A DNA stretch of 64,000 nt, from assembly GCA_049568075.1 (NCBI GenBank), contig CP144911.1; one strand, given 5' to 3'. The stretch comes from Gottfriedia sp049568075 (GTDB lineage Bacteria > Bacillota > Bacilli > Bacillales > Bacillaceae_G). Every line of letters starts with the position of its first letter. Position 1 is the first letter of the stretch. The translations under genes and the position numbers were made by a program. Shown here piece after piece: positions 53,346-61,578 of the stretch. Under the pieces are notes generated by a model, which was not told the origin of the DNA, made no database searches, and saw only the letters and a list, made by a program, of their open reading frames with translations.

Positions 53346-53350
53346 CTGGG

Positions 53351-53376
53351 AGCACCTAAACAGGTGCTTCTTTTTT
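53351..53376 (+). terminator. Terminator after adhE and the GC-rich element
   Basis: AGCACCT, 4-base loop, AGGTGCT, then TTCTTTTTT. Confidence 0.88.
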
Positions 53377-53425
53377 GACTAATTATATTTTGATATAATA
53401 GTCATATTGAAAGTGGTGATTAAAG

Positions 53426-54334
53426 ATGGAGTTAAAGCAACAAAATCCATGGTTTAGGGTAATAATAGGTGTTGAGCATAAAAATCAAACAGTGGAGTCA
53501 TATTTAAAAAATGTGTGGCAGTTTCCAAAGAAGTTGCTACATGAATTAAGGATGGCAAAAGGTTGTAGGATTAACGGAGAAGTTAAACCTTGGAATACAA
53601 TCCTTTTGAGTGGTGACCAAGTTGAAATGCAATTGTACATAGAAGAGGAATATGGTGTAATTCCACAAGAACAATCTATTGAGGTCTGCTACGAAGATGA
53701 ACATTTACTTATTGTTAATAAACCGTATGGAGTCGATACACATCCAAATGAAAAAGGACAGTTAAATACATTAGCAAATGGGGTAGCATTTCATTTTCAA
53801 GAAAATGGATTAAAAACAAAAGTACGCCATATACACCGCCTCGATAAAGACACTACCGGTGGAGTCGTATTTGCTAAACATGCTTTAAGTAGTTCAATTC
53901 TAGATTCGATGTTAAGTCAACGTAAAATAAAACGTACCTATACTGCTATTGTTGAAGGGAATGTAAAATTACCTAAAGGTACAATAAATGAAGCGATTGG
54001 AAGGGATCGACATCATCCTACCAGAAGAAGGGTTTCACCAAAAGGCGATAAAGCAATTACACATTATAAAAAAATAAGCTATATATCAAATTTGAATATA
54101 ACGATATTAGAATGTCAGTTAGATACTGGTCGAACACATCAAATCCGAGTTCATTTAAGTTTTTTAGGTCATCCATTAATTGGAGATCTATTGTATGGTG
54201 GGAAACAAAAATTACTGAAACGTCAAGGATTACACGCTAGTAATGTACAATTTACACATCCTTTTACGAAAGAAAATTTATCGATTGATATCCCATTCCC
54301 TTCGGACATAAAACAAATACTTAATGAAAAGTGA
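53426..54334 (+). CDS. RluA family pseudouridine synthase
   Basis: The 302-residue enzyme has an N-terminal S4-like RNA-binding part (residues about 15-80) and a catalytic domain with HRLDKDTTGGVVFAKH, where the Asp in HRLD is the nucleophile. Further marks are VNKPYGVDTHPN and LDTGRTHQIRVHL. It belongs to the RluC/RluD/YjbO-type group that converts uridines in 23S rRNA or tRNA. The precise target is not predictable. GTGGTGA precedes the ATG. It overlaps cutC. Confidence 0.9.
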   Translation: MELKQQNPWFRVIIGVEHKNQTVESYLKNVWQFPKKLLHELRMAKGCRINGEVKPWNTILLSGDQVEMQLYIEEEYGVIPQEQSIEVCYEDEHLLIVNKPYGVDTHPNEKGQLNTLANGVAFHFQENGLKTKVRHIHRLDKDTTGGVVFAKHALSSSILDSMLSQRKIKRTYTAIVEGNVKLPKGTINEAIGRDRHHPTRRRVSPKGDKAITHYKKISYISNLNITILECQLDTGRTHQIRVHLSFLGHPLIGDLLYGGKQKLLKRQGLHASNVQFTHPFTKENLSIDIPFPSDIKQILNEK

Positions 54335-54335
54335 G

Positions 54336-55037
54336 ATGAATGAAATGTTATTAGAAGTCATTGCCACAAACGTAAAAGATGCATTAGATGCAGAAAGGTT
54401 TGGGGCAAATCGCATTGAATTAGTTACTGGAATAAAAGAGGGAGGATTGACACCAAGTTACGCGACAATTAAACAGGTTGTTCAAAGTGTCTCTATTCCA
54501 GTGCATGTCATGATTCGACCACATAGTCGTTCATTTTTATATGATCAGTATGATCAAGAAGTAATCTTAAGCGATATTGATGTATGTAAAGAGCTCGGGG
54601 TAGCTGGTATCGTTTTTGGAGCCTTGACTAAAGAGAATACAATCGATGAAGATCTTTTAAAAAAAGTAACAGCTCGAGTAAAAGAAATGAACTTTACATT
54701 TCATAGAGCAATAGATGAATCAAATGATCTGTTATCAGCTATCGATACATTAAAACAATACCCTGAGATTACGCATGTATTAACATCAGGCGGTGTTGCT
54801 AGTGCAATTGATGGGAAAGAAACAATAAAAAATATGATCGAACTGACAAATAAATCGAATCTAAAAATTTTAGCAGGAAGCGGATTATCTATTGAAAATG
54901 TATTAGACTTCATTGAATTTACGAATGTAGAAGAAATACATTTCGGTTCTGGGGTTCGAAAAAATAACTCTGCAATCGAAGAAATTGACTCTTCTTTGAT
55001 GGAAAGTTTGCGAAAAAGGTTAGTACCTAATGTTTGA
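54336..55037 (+). CDS. cutC: CutC family protein (copper homeostasis)
   Basis: The protein has about 233 residues, a TIM barrel of the CutC family: LLEVIATNVKDALDAERFGANRIELV, GGLTPSYATIKQVV, VHVMIRPHSRSFLY, and FHRAIDESND with the conserved Arg/His. CutC has been linked to copper handling, though its biochemical role is unsettled. ATG codons at 54324, 54336 and 54345 are all in frame. The last gives the usual family start (MLLEVIA) and 54336 is preceded by GTGAGA. The start overlaps the end of the pseudouridine synthase gene or lies right at it. Confidence 0.87.
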   Translation: MNEMLLEVIATNVKDALDAERFGANRIELVTGIKEGGLTPSYATIKQVVQSVSIPVHVMIRPHSRSFLYDQYDQEVILSDIDVCKELGVAGIVFGALTKENTIDEDLLKKVTARVKEMNFTFHRAIDESNDLLSAIDTLKQYPEITHVLTSGGVASAIDGKETIKNMIELTNKSNLKILAGSGLSIENVLDFIEFTNVEEIHFGSGVRKNNSAIEEIDSSLMESLRKRLVPNV

Positions 55038-55064
55038 ATAAATCAATGTTATTTTCATATAATA

Positions 55065-55096
55065 AAAAAGTAGTCCGCAAAAACGGACTACTTTTA
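55065..55096. terminator. Bidirectional terminator between cutC and the CAP-domain gene
   Basis: AAAAGTAGTCCG, 6-base loop, CGGACTACTTTT: 12-bp perfect stem between convergent genes. Confidence 0.93.
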
Positions 55097-55121
55097 ATAC
55101 AGCTTTATACAATGTTATTTA

Positions 55122-55946
55122 TTATTTACCGATAAATTGTTGAGTCCAAGCATTTGATCTTGAATCATAACCAACACCAATTTGAGTTAAGTTAGGATTT
55201 AAGATATTAGCACGGTGACCAGCACTGTTCATCCAAGCAGTAACTACTTCTTCAGGTGTTTTTTGACCTTTAGCAATGTTTTCTGCTGCATAGCTATAAG
55301 TGATTCCGAATTGTTTCATCATATCAAATGGTGATCCATAAGTCGGTGAAGTGTGATCAAAGTAATTTTTGTCAGTCATATCTTGTGATTTTAAACGTGC
55401 TGTTTTAGATAATGTTGCATTAACAGTAAACGGTTTTAAACCAGCTTTTGTACGTTCAGCATTTGTTAAATCAACTACTTTTGATTCATAAGCTGATAAT
55501 GATGCTGAATTTGATGTTGTATCTGATGGTGTTGATGTTGCTGGTTTTGATGGTGTTGATGGTGTTGAAGTTGACGGTGTTGTTGGTTTAGATGGTGTAG
55601 TTGGTACCGTCGGTTTTGTTGGTGTTGATGGTTTAGCCGGCGTCGTTGGTACTGTTGGTTTTGTAGTTGTATTTGAACTATTACCTTGTTTTAGTTGAGC
55701 TTCTAATTGTTGTTTAATTGAATCTTGAAGCTTCGTCATATCAATACCAAATTTAGATAAATCTATTTTACCGTTAGTAGTGTTTAAGCTTGGTAGATTA
55801 AAGTAGCTAAATAATACATTATTTAAATCAACTTTTTGAGTATATGCTTTTGTATCCTTATTAATTGTATCCGCGTGTACTGCAGTTACAGGAGCACCCA
55901 CTAGTAGAGTAGCAGCCAATGTTGATAATGAGATTACTTTTTTCAT
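55122..55946 (-). CDS. Secreted CAP (SCP-like) domain protein with a Pro/Thr-rich linker
   Basis: The 274-residue protein has a signal peptide (cleaved near VHA-DT), a helical segment, and a low-complexity linker of about 55 residues built from TPTKPTVPTTPSKP-like units. A C-terminal CAP domain follows (about 155-274): VDLTNAERTKAGLKPFTVNATL, SQDMTDKNYFDHTSP, SYAAENIAKGQ, and VTAWMNSAGHRANILNPNLTQIGVGY, with the His and Glu residues of the CAP cavity. It is YkwD-like, secreted and probably cell-wall associated through the linker region. Molecular function is unknown. Confidence 0.9.
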   Translation of the reverse strand: MKKVISLSTLAATLLVGAPVTAVHADTINKDTKAYTQKVDLNNVLFSYFNLPSLNTTNGKIDLSKFGIDMTKLQDSIKQQLEAQLKQGNSSNTTTKPTVPTTPAKPSTPTKPTVPTTPSKPTTPSTSTPSTPSKPATSTPSDTTSNSASLSAYESKVVDLTNAERTKAGLKPFTVNATLSKTARLKSQDMTDKNYFDHTSPTYGSPFDMMKQFGITYSYAAENIAKGQKTPEEVVTAWMNSAGHRANILNPNLTQIGVGYDSRSNAWTQQFIGK

Positions 55947-56291
55947 GTCTTATTCCTCCATTTGTTTGGTTATTGTCTCGCTGTACAAGTAATACTTTAG
56001 CATGAAAACGCATGACATAATTATGGGAAATAATGGGGAGCAAAATTTGAGGATTTTTTTGGTAGTACTGTTTTAGTACAGAAACAAATTAAATCATTGT
56101 TATGACAACTATTTTACTAGAATAATATTAAATGAGTATCATAAATTTTTGCTTAAAATTTCCATTAAAAAAGTTTGAAGTTAAGAAAACCTCATATTTT
56201 CACGTTATAATACAGGAAGAAAAATCCAGTTTTGTTGTTATCCAGTTACGATTGTAATCATTCTGTAATGAACGTATTGAGGGTGAATAAT
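55947..56291. other. Intergenic region upstream of the CAP-domain gene
   Basis: No gene is visible in this AT-rich stretch. It must hold the minus-strand promoter of the CAP-domain gene. A long hairpin or repeat was not seen. It ends at the pseudogene starting at 56292. Confidence 0.4.
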
Positions 56292-56482
56292 TTGAAATTA
56301 TTTATTGATGATACTAGGCCAGTTCCATACGATTTTAAATTGGCAAGAACCTTTGAGGAATGATTAAAAGAATGTAAACATCAGCAATTTCACAAATATA
56401 CCTAGATTATAAGCTACGATTTAGGAAAGAAAATGGGTTAGACTATATAAAGAGGTCTATTGCACATACTTTTTGTTTTTAA
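56292..56482 (+). pseudogene. Decayed cyclic-phosphate-processing receiver-domain gene
   Basis: Behind GAGGGTGAA a TTG opens MKLFIDDTRPVPYDFKLARTF-EE, which matches the start of small stand-alone receiver-like proteins (FIDDxRPxPxGxxLART motif). The frame is then broken by TGA, TAG and again TAG. After a one-base shift near 56431 the frame reads NGLDYIKRSIAHTF, which again fits the family (the SYDLGKK piece matches its DHDLG motif). At least three lesions in 190 bases mean it is no longer a gene. The remaining sequence to 56560 shows nothing else. Confidence 0.7.
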
Positions 56483-56560
56483 AATGGAATTTGAAAAAAA
56501 TCATTAATAATAGAAGAAATGATACAGAACGCTAAAATTACATAGAACTATTTATGAATA

Positions 56561-56590
56561 AAAGGACACTAATTAAATTAGTGTCCTTTA
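56561..56590. terminator. Hairpin terminator
   Basis: AAAGGACACTAAT / ATTAGTGTCCTTT, 13-bp perfect stem with a 3-4-base loop, between the pseudogene and the convergent SDR gene. Confidence 0.8.
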
Positions 56591-56656
56591 AACTTTCCTT
56601 CATATATATAGAAGCGAAATTACATAACCCAGTTTACTTAAATAATACATGCTTCT

Positions 56657-57730
56657 CTACACTGTCTTATGCACTTTATAATAATTTGTAATAACAGGAA
56701 GTATATCTTTAAAGTCCGGACATTTAATACTTGTATTTTGTAGATCAGTTAAGGTATTCATACAATCATACTCGGATTTACAATTAAAATAAGATAAAAC
56801 TTCTTTTTCAACTTTAAGTAATCGTCTAATAAATGGAATTGATAGGAGAGGACTAATAAATTTAATTGGAATATTGCCCACGGTAGTTTTGTTTAAATAA
56901 TAGGAAAGAAAATCTCTATAAATATCTTGTACAAGGTAGGGAGAGGGATCTGTAATTTGATAAGTTTTGTTTACTCCGATTTCTGCATGACTCAAATAGT
57001 AAACAGCATTAATTAAATAATCAATGGGAATGAAATTGCAATAAGCATTGTCTTTACCTATTTGAGGTATAGGTAAATAGCGAAGTTTTGTGAAGAAATT
57101 TAAAATGAAATATGGTCCATCAAATTTACTTGTCTCACCAGTTTCTGAGTGACCAATTACAATTCCTGGTCTTATTATGGTGATTGGAAGTTGTGTTTTT
57201 AGTTTCTCAACTTCTATTTCAGCATAATACTTCGTTTCTTCATAAAAGTTTTTAAATGTTTGTCCCATTTCTAACTCATGTTCATAAATTTTTCCTTCAC
57301 GAGTTCCCGAGACATAGCTAGTACTAAAATAGGTGTATCGCTTCAAAGATTTCAGTTTAAGAGCAAATTCATTTACGTTTATTGTTCCTTTCACATTTAC
57401 TTCATATGCAATCTTTTTAGGGACTGCAAGGTCGTAAATTGCAGCCAAATGGAATAAGTCCGTTAGATCATTAAAAAGTACATTAAGGTTTTTTAGGCTG
57501 AGCCCAAAGTTTTTCTTTGTGATATCACCACTTAATAGTTCTATTTTTAAAAGAGCGTAATCTGGATACTTTTGATCTAATTTAAATAAGAAGTCTCGGC
57601 ATTGTTTTTCAGTATTAGGAAGAACGAGTAAATAAATTTTTTGAAAAGACATTTCATTATCAAGAATTTTGAGGAGTAAATGTTTCGAAATAAATCCAGG
57701 AAATCCAGTAATAAAGTACGTTCTTTCCAT
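56657..57730 (-). CDS. Extended SDR / thioester-reductase-like NAD(P)-binding protein (NAD_binding_4)
   Basis: The 357-residue Rossmann protein starts with YFITGFPGFISKHLL (G-x2-G-x2-x variant of the nucleotide motif, in which the last Gly is replaced by Ser). It continues with LLSGDIT, FHLAAIYDLAVP and YFSTSYVSG, then EETKYYAE, which matches the catalytic Tyr-x3-Lys with Tyr at TKYYAE, and PITIIRPGIVIGHSETG. The pattern is that of fatty acyl-CoA/thioester reductase domains (male sterility family). Substrate unknown. ATG 57728-57730 follows TAGGTGG; a GTG at 57739 overlaps that site. Monocistronic. Confidence 0.75.
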   Translation of the reverse strand: MERTYFITGFPGFISKHLLLKILDNEMSFQKIYLLVLPNTEKQCRDFLFKLDQKYPDYALLKIELLSGDITKKNFGLSLKNLNVLFNDLTDLFHLAAIYDLAVPKKIAYEVNVKGTINVNEFALKLKSLKRYTYFSTSYVSGTREGKIYEHELEMGQTFKNFYEETKYYAEIEVEKLKTQLPITIIRPGIVIGHSETGETSKFDGPYFILNFFTKLRYLPIPQIGKDNAYCNFIPIDYLINAVYYLSHAEIGVNKTYQITDPSPYLVQDIYRDFLSYYLNKTTVGNIPIKFISPLLSIPFIRRLLKVEKEVLSYFNCKSEYDCMNTLTDLQNTSIKCPDFKDILPVITNYYKVHKTV

Positions 57731-57861
57731 TTTAGCCACCTACTTTATGTAAATTAAATCCCTTTGTTTATTTTATTAAGGAAATATGCATTTAATGTAA
57801 GGTTCGCTTCAATATAATAAAGGTATTTTGATCTTTTTTCACTATTTAAGGTAGGTAAAAC

Positions 57862-57965
57862 TCAAGTTTTAGCCTATCTAGTTCCTCATGAACCTTTTAT
57901 GAGGATGTATGATTCAAGTTTTAGCTTATTTAGTACCTCATGAACCGCTTATGAGGAAGTATCTA
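57862..57965. repeat. Two tandem 52-bp repeats, each with a CCTCAT/ATGAGG hairpin
   Basis: 57862-57913 and 57914-57965 are the same 52-base unit with nine or so differences, both opening TCAAGTTTTAGC. Each contains CCTCAT, a 9-base loop and ATGAGG. The differences spare the stems, so the hairpins are kept. They lie between the SDR gene and the terminator of nagP. The rest of 57740-58017 shows no gene. Confidence 0.8.
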
Positions 57966-58017
57966 GTATATAATCCTTATTCACCAGCTCATAAATCCCT
58001 TAATCAACAAAATAAGC

Positions 58018-58049
58018 AAAAAAAAGCTTGCCCATGTGGACAAGCTTTT
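58018..58049 (-). terminator. Terminator of nagP
   Basis: On the minus strand AAAGCTTG...CAAGCTTT stem followed by eight T residues, 9 bases after the stop codon. Confidence 0.88.
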
Positions 58050-58057
58050 AAAATCAA

Positions 58058-59422
58058 TTATTTAACTTGTTTTTTCAAGTCTTCAGCAACAAACTCTACG
58101 TTTGTACCTACAACTACTTGTACGTTTTTATCGTCTAATTTAATAACTCCACGAGCACCTGCTTTTTTAAGAAGAGCTTCATTTACTTTAGAAGCATCTT
58201 TTACTTGTAAGCGTAAACGAGTTGTACAGTTATCAATATTTGTTAAGTTTTCTTTTCCACCTAGAGCTTGTAGGTATAAAGAATCACCAATTTCAGTTGT
58301 TACTTCATCAGTTTCAACTTCTTCGTCTTCACGACCTGGTGTTTTAATGTTAAATTTCTTAATTGCGAAGTAGAACACTACAAAGTAAATTACACCAAAG
58401 ATTAAACCGATTAGGAGTAACAGAATAGGTTTAGTTGCAATATTGTAGTTCAGAATGTAGTCCATGAAACCAGCTGAGAATGTAAAGCCATCTTTAATTC
58501 CTAAAGCATTTACTAGCCCCATTGATAATCCAGTTAAGATTGCATGGAACGTATATAGGACTGGAGCAATGAACATGAATGCAAATTCGATTGGTTCAGT
58601 AATACCTGTTAAGAAAGATGTTAATGCAAGACCAATAAACATACCTGCAACAGTTTTACGTCTTTCTGGTTTTGCAGCAGCGATCATTGCAAATGCAGCA
58701 GCTGGAAGACCAAACATCATAATAGGGAAGAAACCAGTCATGAATGCACCAGCAGATTTGTCACCAGCGAAGAATCTGTTTAAGTCACCGTGAACTAATT
58801 TACCAGCAGCATCAGTAAAGTCACCTAAGTTGAACCAGAAAATTGTATTTAATACGTGATGTAATCCAAGTGGGATTAAAATACGGTTTAAGAAACCGAA
58901 TACTGCAGCTCCGATTGGACCGATATCAATGATCCAGTTACCAACAGAGTTAATTGCATCTTGAATAGCTGGCCATACATAACCAAATATTCCTGCTAAT
59001 ACAAGCATAGTAGCTGACGTTATAATTGGAACGAATCGTCGTCCACTAAAGAATCCTAACCATTCAGGTAATTTAATACCACTGAAACGGTTGTAAAGAA
59101 GACCAGCTACAACCCCTGTAATAATACCACCAAGGGCAGCCATATTAATATCTTTATTTATCGTTGTTGTTCCTGCAGTTAATACAAAGTAACCGATTGC
59201 ACCTGCAAGACCGGCGGCTCCATTTCCATCCTTTGAAATACCGATTGCAACACCGATTGCAAAGATTAATGGAAGATTAGAGAAAATTGCATTACCAGCA
59301 GCCGCCATAAACGGTATGTCTAGTAGATCGGGTTGTCCAAAGCGCAGTAAAAGTCCTGCAGCAGGAAGGACAGCGATTGGTAACATTAATGCTTTACCAA
59401 TACGTTGTAAGAAACTAAGCAT
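58058..59422 (-). CDS. nagP: PTS system N-acetylglucosamine-specific EIIBC component
   Basis: The 454-residue protein starts MLSFLQRIGKALMLPIAVLPAAGLLLRFG. It carries an EIIC domain of about 350 residues with ten or so spans, including LHHVLNTIFW and the substrate-site GITEPIEFAFMF, then an acidic linker and an EIIB domain with the phosphorylated Cys in IDNCTTRLRL. This is the glucose/GlcNAc superfamily; the FWFN...G(D/E)F segment and EIICB order without EIIA match NagP/NagE. The upstream NagR-like operator supports GlcNAc as substrate. It imports and phosphorylates GlcNAc using EIIA from another protein. Confidence 0.9.
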   Translation of the reverse strand: MLSFLQRIGKALMLPIAVLPAAGLLLRFGQPDLLDIPFMAAAGNAIFSNLPLIFAIGVAIGISKDGNGAAGLAGAIGYFVLTAGTTTINKDINMAALGGIITGVVAGLLYNRFSGIKLPEWLGFFSGRRFVPIITSATMLVLAGIFGYVWPAIQDAINSVGNWIIDIGPIGAAVFGFLNRILIPLGLHHVLNTIFWFNLGDFTDAAGKLVHGDLNRFFAGDKSAGAFMTGFFPIMMFGLPAAAFAMIAAAKPERRKTVAGMFIGLALTSFLTGITEPIEFAFMFIAPVLYTFHAILTGLSMGLVNALGIKDGFTFSAGFMDYILNYNIATKPILLLLIGLIFGVIYFVVFYFAIKKFNIKTPGREDEEVETDEVTTEIGDSLYLQALGGKENLTNIDNCTTRLRLQVKDASKVNEALLKKAGARGVIKLDDKNVQVVVGTNVEFVAEDLKKQVK

Positions 59423-59450
59423 ATTATTTTCCCTCCGAAAATTTTTATAA

Positions 59451-59498
59451 TGATTACGCTTTCAATAATAACTTAAAAGCTTTAACTTGTCTATACAA
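59451..59498 (-). promoter_or_regulatory. nagP promoter with NagR-like operator and cre site
   Basis: On the minus strand: TAGACA (-35, 59488-59493), 17-base spacer, TATTAT (-10, 59465-59470). The near-palindrome TTGTATAGACAA (59487-59498) covers the -35 and resembles NagR/YvoA sites of Bacillus subtilis. TGAAAGCGTAATCA (59451-59464), one mismatch from the cre consensus TGWAANCGNTNWCA, lies right after the -10. Induction by GlcNAc-phosphates and repression by CcpA are predicted. Confidence 0.75.
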
Positions 59499-59540
59499 CT
59501 AGTTAAGATAAAAATTGCTATTTTCTTCCAAAAAAATTAA

Positions 59541-59569
59541 AAATAAAAAGGGAAGAATCAAATCTCCCC
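59541..59569 (-). terminator. Terminator of the SASP gene
   Basis: On the minus strand GGGGAGA, 6-base loop, TCTTCCC (one G-T pair), then TTTTTATTTTT. Confidence 0.65.
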
Positions 59570-59607
59570 CTATATTAAGCCATTTTATATAGTTTGTTTT
59601 TCTTTAA

Positions 59608-59796
59608 TTATTGACCCTTTAAATGACTTTGCGCTTGAGCAATTAAACGTTTAGTGATTTCGCCACCAACTGATCCGTTTGAACGTGCAGTTGTATCGGA
59701 TCCTAAAGTTACACCGAATTCGTTAGCGATTTCATATTTAAATTGATCAAGTGCTTGTTCTACACCTGGAACTAATAGTTTATTTGTTCTTGTCAT
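59608..59796 (-). CDS. Alpha/beta-type small acid-soluble spore protein
   Basis: The 62-residue protein has both SASP signatures: QFKYEIANEFGVTLG, which contains the GPR protease cleavage site (after the Glu in YEIA), and RSNGSVGGEITKRLIAQAQ, the DNA-binding helix. It coats and protects DNA in the dormant spore and is degraded at germination. GGGAGATC precedes the ATG. Expression in the forespore under sigma-G is known for the family; I could not assign its promoter securely. Confidence 0.97.
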   Translation of the reverse strand: MTRTNKLLVPGVEQALDQFKYEIANEFGVTLGSDTTARSNGSVGGEITKRLIAQAQSHLKGQ

Positions 59797-59886
59797 GATG
59801 ATCTCCCTTTCTGTAAGTAATAGCTTACAATTCTATTTTTTACATTTAGGGTTTTCTCATGCTTGGTAAATACAGTCATATTAGGG

Positions 59887-60330
59887 TTATGTTAACTTTT
59901 TAACCAACGCTGATCCCTCAACAACGAGTACATTTTCTTGATTATATACATTCGTTTGAAGCGTTAATAATTTTTTATCATCTCTTTTTCGTACAACATT
60001 GACGATTACTTTAATTGTGTCATTAATTTTTACTGGTGCTTTGAAAAATACTTCTTGAGATAGGTAGATGGTGTTTTTGCCGGGTAATTTTGTACCTAGT
60101 ACTGAGGAAATAAAGCTGCAAATCAACATGCCATGTGCAATTCTTTCCTTAAAGATGCTTTCTTTTGCAAAATCATCTAATAAGTGAATTGGATTTACAT
60201 CTGTTGAAATTGCAGCAAATTGTTCAATTAACTCTGCAGTAATTTTAACTTCAAGAGTAGCTTCGTCACCAACTGAAATGGAGTCAAAATGAACTTCCTG
60301 TACATGTCTTGCACTTTCGAAAACATTCAT
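59887..60330 (-). CDS. MaoC-like (R)-specific enoyl-CoA hydratase (PhaJ-like)
   Basis: The 147-residue hot-dog-fold protein carries the hydratase 2 motif: DVNPIHLLDDFAKES-FKERIAHGML, with catalytic Asp and His spaced as in PhaJ and MaoC. Such enzymes make (R)-3-hydroxyacyl-CoA from beta-oxidation intermediates, direct monomers for PHA synthase. It lies 63 bases downstream of phaP and on the same strand, probably in the phaQ-phaP transcript. Sited in the cluster, it gives a second monomer route beside phaB. Confidence 0.87.
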   Translation of the reverse strand: MNVFESARHVQEVHFDSISVGDEATLEVKITAELIEQFAAISTDVNPIHLLDDFAKESIFKERIAHGMLICSFISSVLGTKLPGKNTIYLSQEVFFKAPVKINDTIKVIVNVVRKRDDKKLLTLQTNVYNQENVLVVEGSALVKKLT

Positions 60331-60393
60331 TTTGTTTCATCCTCTCCTTGATGAAATGTCTAGCTAATCAAGAAAATTGTTTAACTATATTGA

Positions 60394-60903
60394 TTATAGT
60401 TTAGTGAATGAGAATTCTTGTAAGTTTTTAAACCAATCTTCTTGTGTTTTTTGGAACTGTTGGTACATGTTCGTCCAAGCAGTGTAAGGTGTGCTATTTA
60501 ATGGTTGTTTAAATAATTGTTGAAAAAATTGTTGTTGTTGATTTGAAAATGTACTCATAGCTTGGAAAAATGGTTGATATGGGTTTTGATTCATATTTGT
60601 CCATAAAGATTGAAATGGAGCAAACTGATCAACTAATTTTTTCCAAGTCTTTTCATAAGTTTCTTGATTAATTGTAGGCTTAATTTCGTTTAATAACTTA
60701 ATCATTTCTTGGAACTGCTCGTAAGACTCTTGTTGTTGTACTTGAACTTGCTCGTTTAACGTTTTCCATTGTTTTGCTTGTTCTTGAAATAAAGACTCTG
60801 TCCATTGTTGAATTTGTAATTGATTGTCTAACAAATATTGAAGCATTTTTTGAAAATTCTCAGCTGCAAGTTCAGTTTGTAATTCGATTGTTTTTTCAGT
60901 CAT
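60394..60903 (-). CDS. phaP: PHA granule-associated phasin PhaP
   Basis: The protein has about 169 residues, is almost wholly helical and glutamine-rich (QFQEMIKLL, NQQQQFFQQLF), with heptad-like spacing and no membrane span. This is the character of the Bacillus megaterium phasin, which coats PHA granules; it is somewhat shorter than that protein (199 residues). ATG 60901-60903 follows TGGAGG by 8 bases; a TTG at 60918 contains that site. It is 47 bases downstream of phaQ. Confidence 0.85.
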   Translation of the reverse strand: MTEKTIELQTELAAENFQKMLQYLLDNQLQIQQWTESLFQEQAKQWKTLNEQVQVQQQESYEQFQEMIKLLNEIKPTINQETYEKTWKKLVDQFAPFQSLWTNMNQNPYQPFFQAMSTFSNQQQQFFQQLFKQPLNSTPYTAWTNMYQQFQKTQEDWFKNLQEFSFTKL

Positions 60904-60950
60904 TAGTGTTTCCTCCAAAAAAATTTATTATTGAATGCATTGCTGCAATT

Positions 60951-61370
60951 TCAATCATCTTTAAAACTTTGATCAGAGTTGCTAAAAGGAAAGAATGAAT
61001 TTGTGTAAATCGAAAAAAATGTTTGGAGCATCTGATTATATTGAGTAAATGAATTATGACAAGTTTTTAGATATTCCTCTCCGGCATCTGTAATTGAGTA
61101 AATTCGCTTTGCCGGACCTTCCATTCCATATTCCCAACTAGATTTAATATAACTTTCTTTTTCAAGTTGTCTTAGAATTCGATAAACATTACTTGAATCA
61201 AGCGTAGTAAAACCTAAATCAAATAATACTTGCATTAATTTATAGCCATGCATATTCCATTGCTTAAGGCTAAGAAGTAGAAAGGGAACTAAGAAGTTTT
61301 TAGGCAATGTAATCGATTCAGAGGTTTCGTGTTTATTTTTTTTACTTGTTTCCTTTTCATTTGTTGTCAT
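60951..61370 (-). CDS. phaQ: PadR-family regulator PhaQ
   Basis: The 139-residue winged-helix regulator is of the PadR type (LKQWNMHGYKLMQVLFDLGF, then SSNVYRILRQLEKESYIKSSWEY and GPAKRIYSITDAGEEYL). In Bacillus megaterium PhaQ represses phaQ-phaP and is released by PHA polymer. Its place, divergent from phaRBC and upstream of phaP, is the same. ATG 61368-61370 follows GGGGGGAA; a longer in-frame reading to 61412 has no site. Confidence 0.9.
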   Translation of the reverse strand: MTTNEKETSKKNKHETSESITLPKNFLVPFLLLSLKQWNMHGYKLMQVLFDLGFTTLDSSNVYRILRQLEKESYIKSSWEYGMEGPAKRIYSITDAGEEYLKTCHNSFTQYNQMLQTFFSIYTNSFFPFSNSDQSFKDD

Positions 61371-61419
61371 AAAGTTATGTTCCCCCCTATATCGTAGTAA
61401 TGGAATCATCATCCCTTAG

Positions 61420-61432
61420 GTGTAATTTACAC
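61420..61432. promoter_or_regulatory. Palindromic operator candidate between phaQ and phaR
   Basis: GTGTAA-T-TTACAC is a perfect 13-base palindrome 50 bases upstream of the phaQ start and 147 bases upstream of phaR. It is the best candidate for a PhaQ binding site. A TATAAT at 61464-61469 on the plus strand is a plausible phaRBC -10 box. Confidence 0.55.
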
Positions 61433-61578
61433 TTAGTTAAATTTATTGTCAATGTATTTTAAATATAATGAATATTAAAAAACAAATTTCGACAGAAGAT
61501 GTAGAAATATCGCGAAAACATTGGATTGTTTTGTCGTTAGCTTGTTTTCTATACTTAAAAGTAGTGAGGGGGATTAAC

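Noticed and set aside
58464..58793. Plus-strand open frame inside nagP
   Set aside because: Antisense shadow of the PTS gene with biased composition and no start signal.
61468..61578. Longer N-terminus for phaR
   Set aside because: No ribosome binding site and the extra residues do not fit the family; the region is better explained as leader and promoter.
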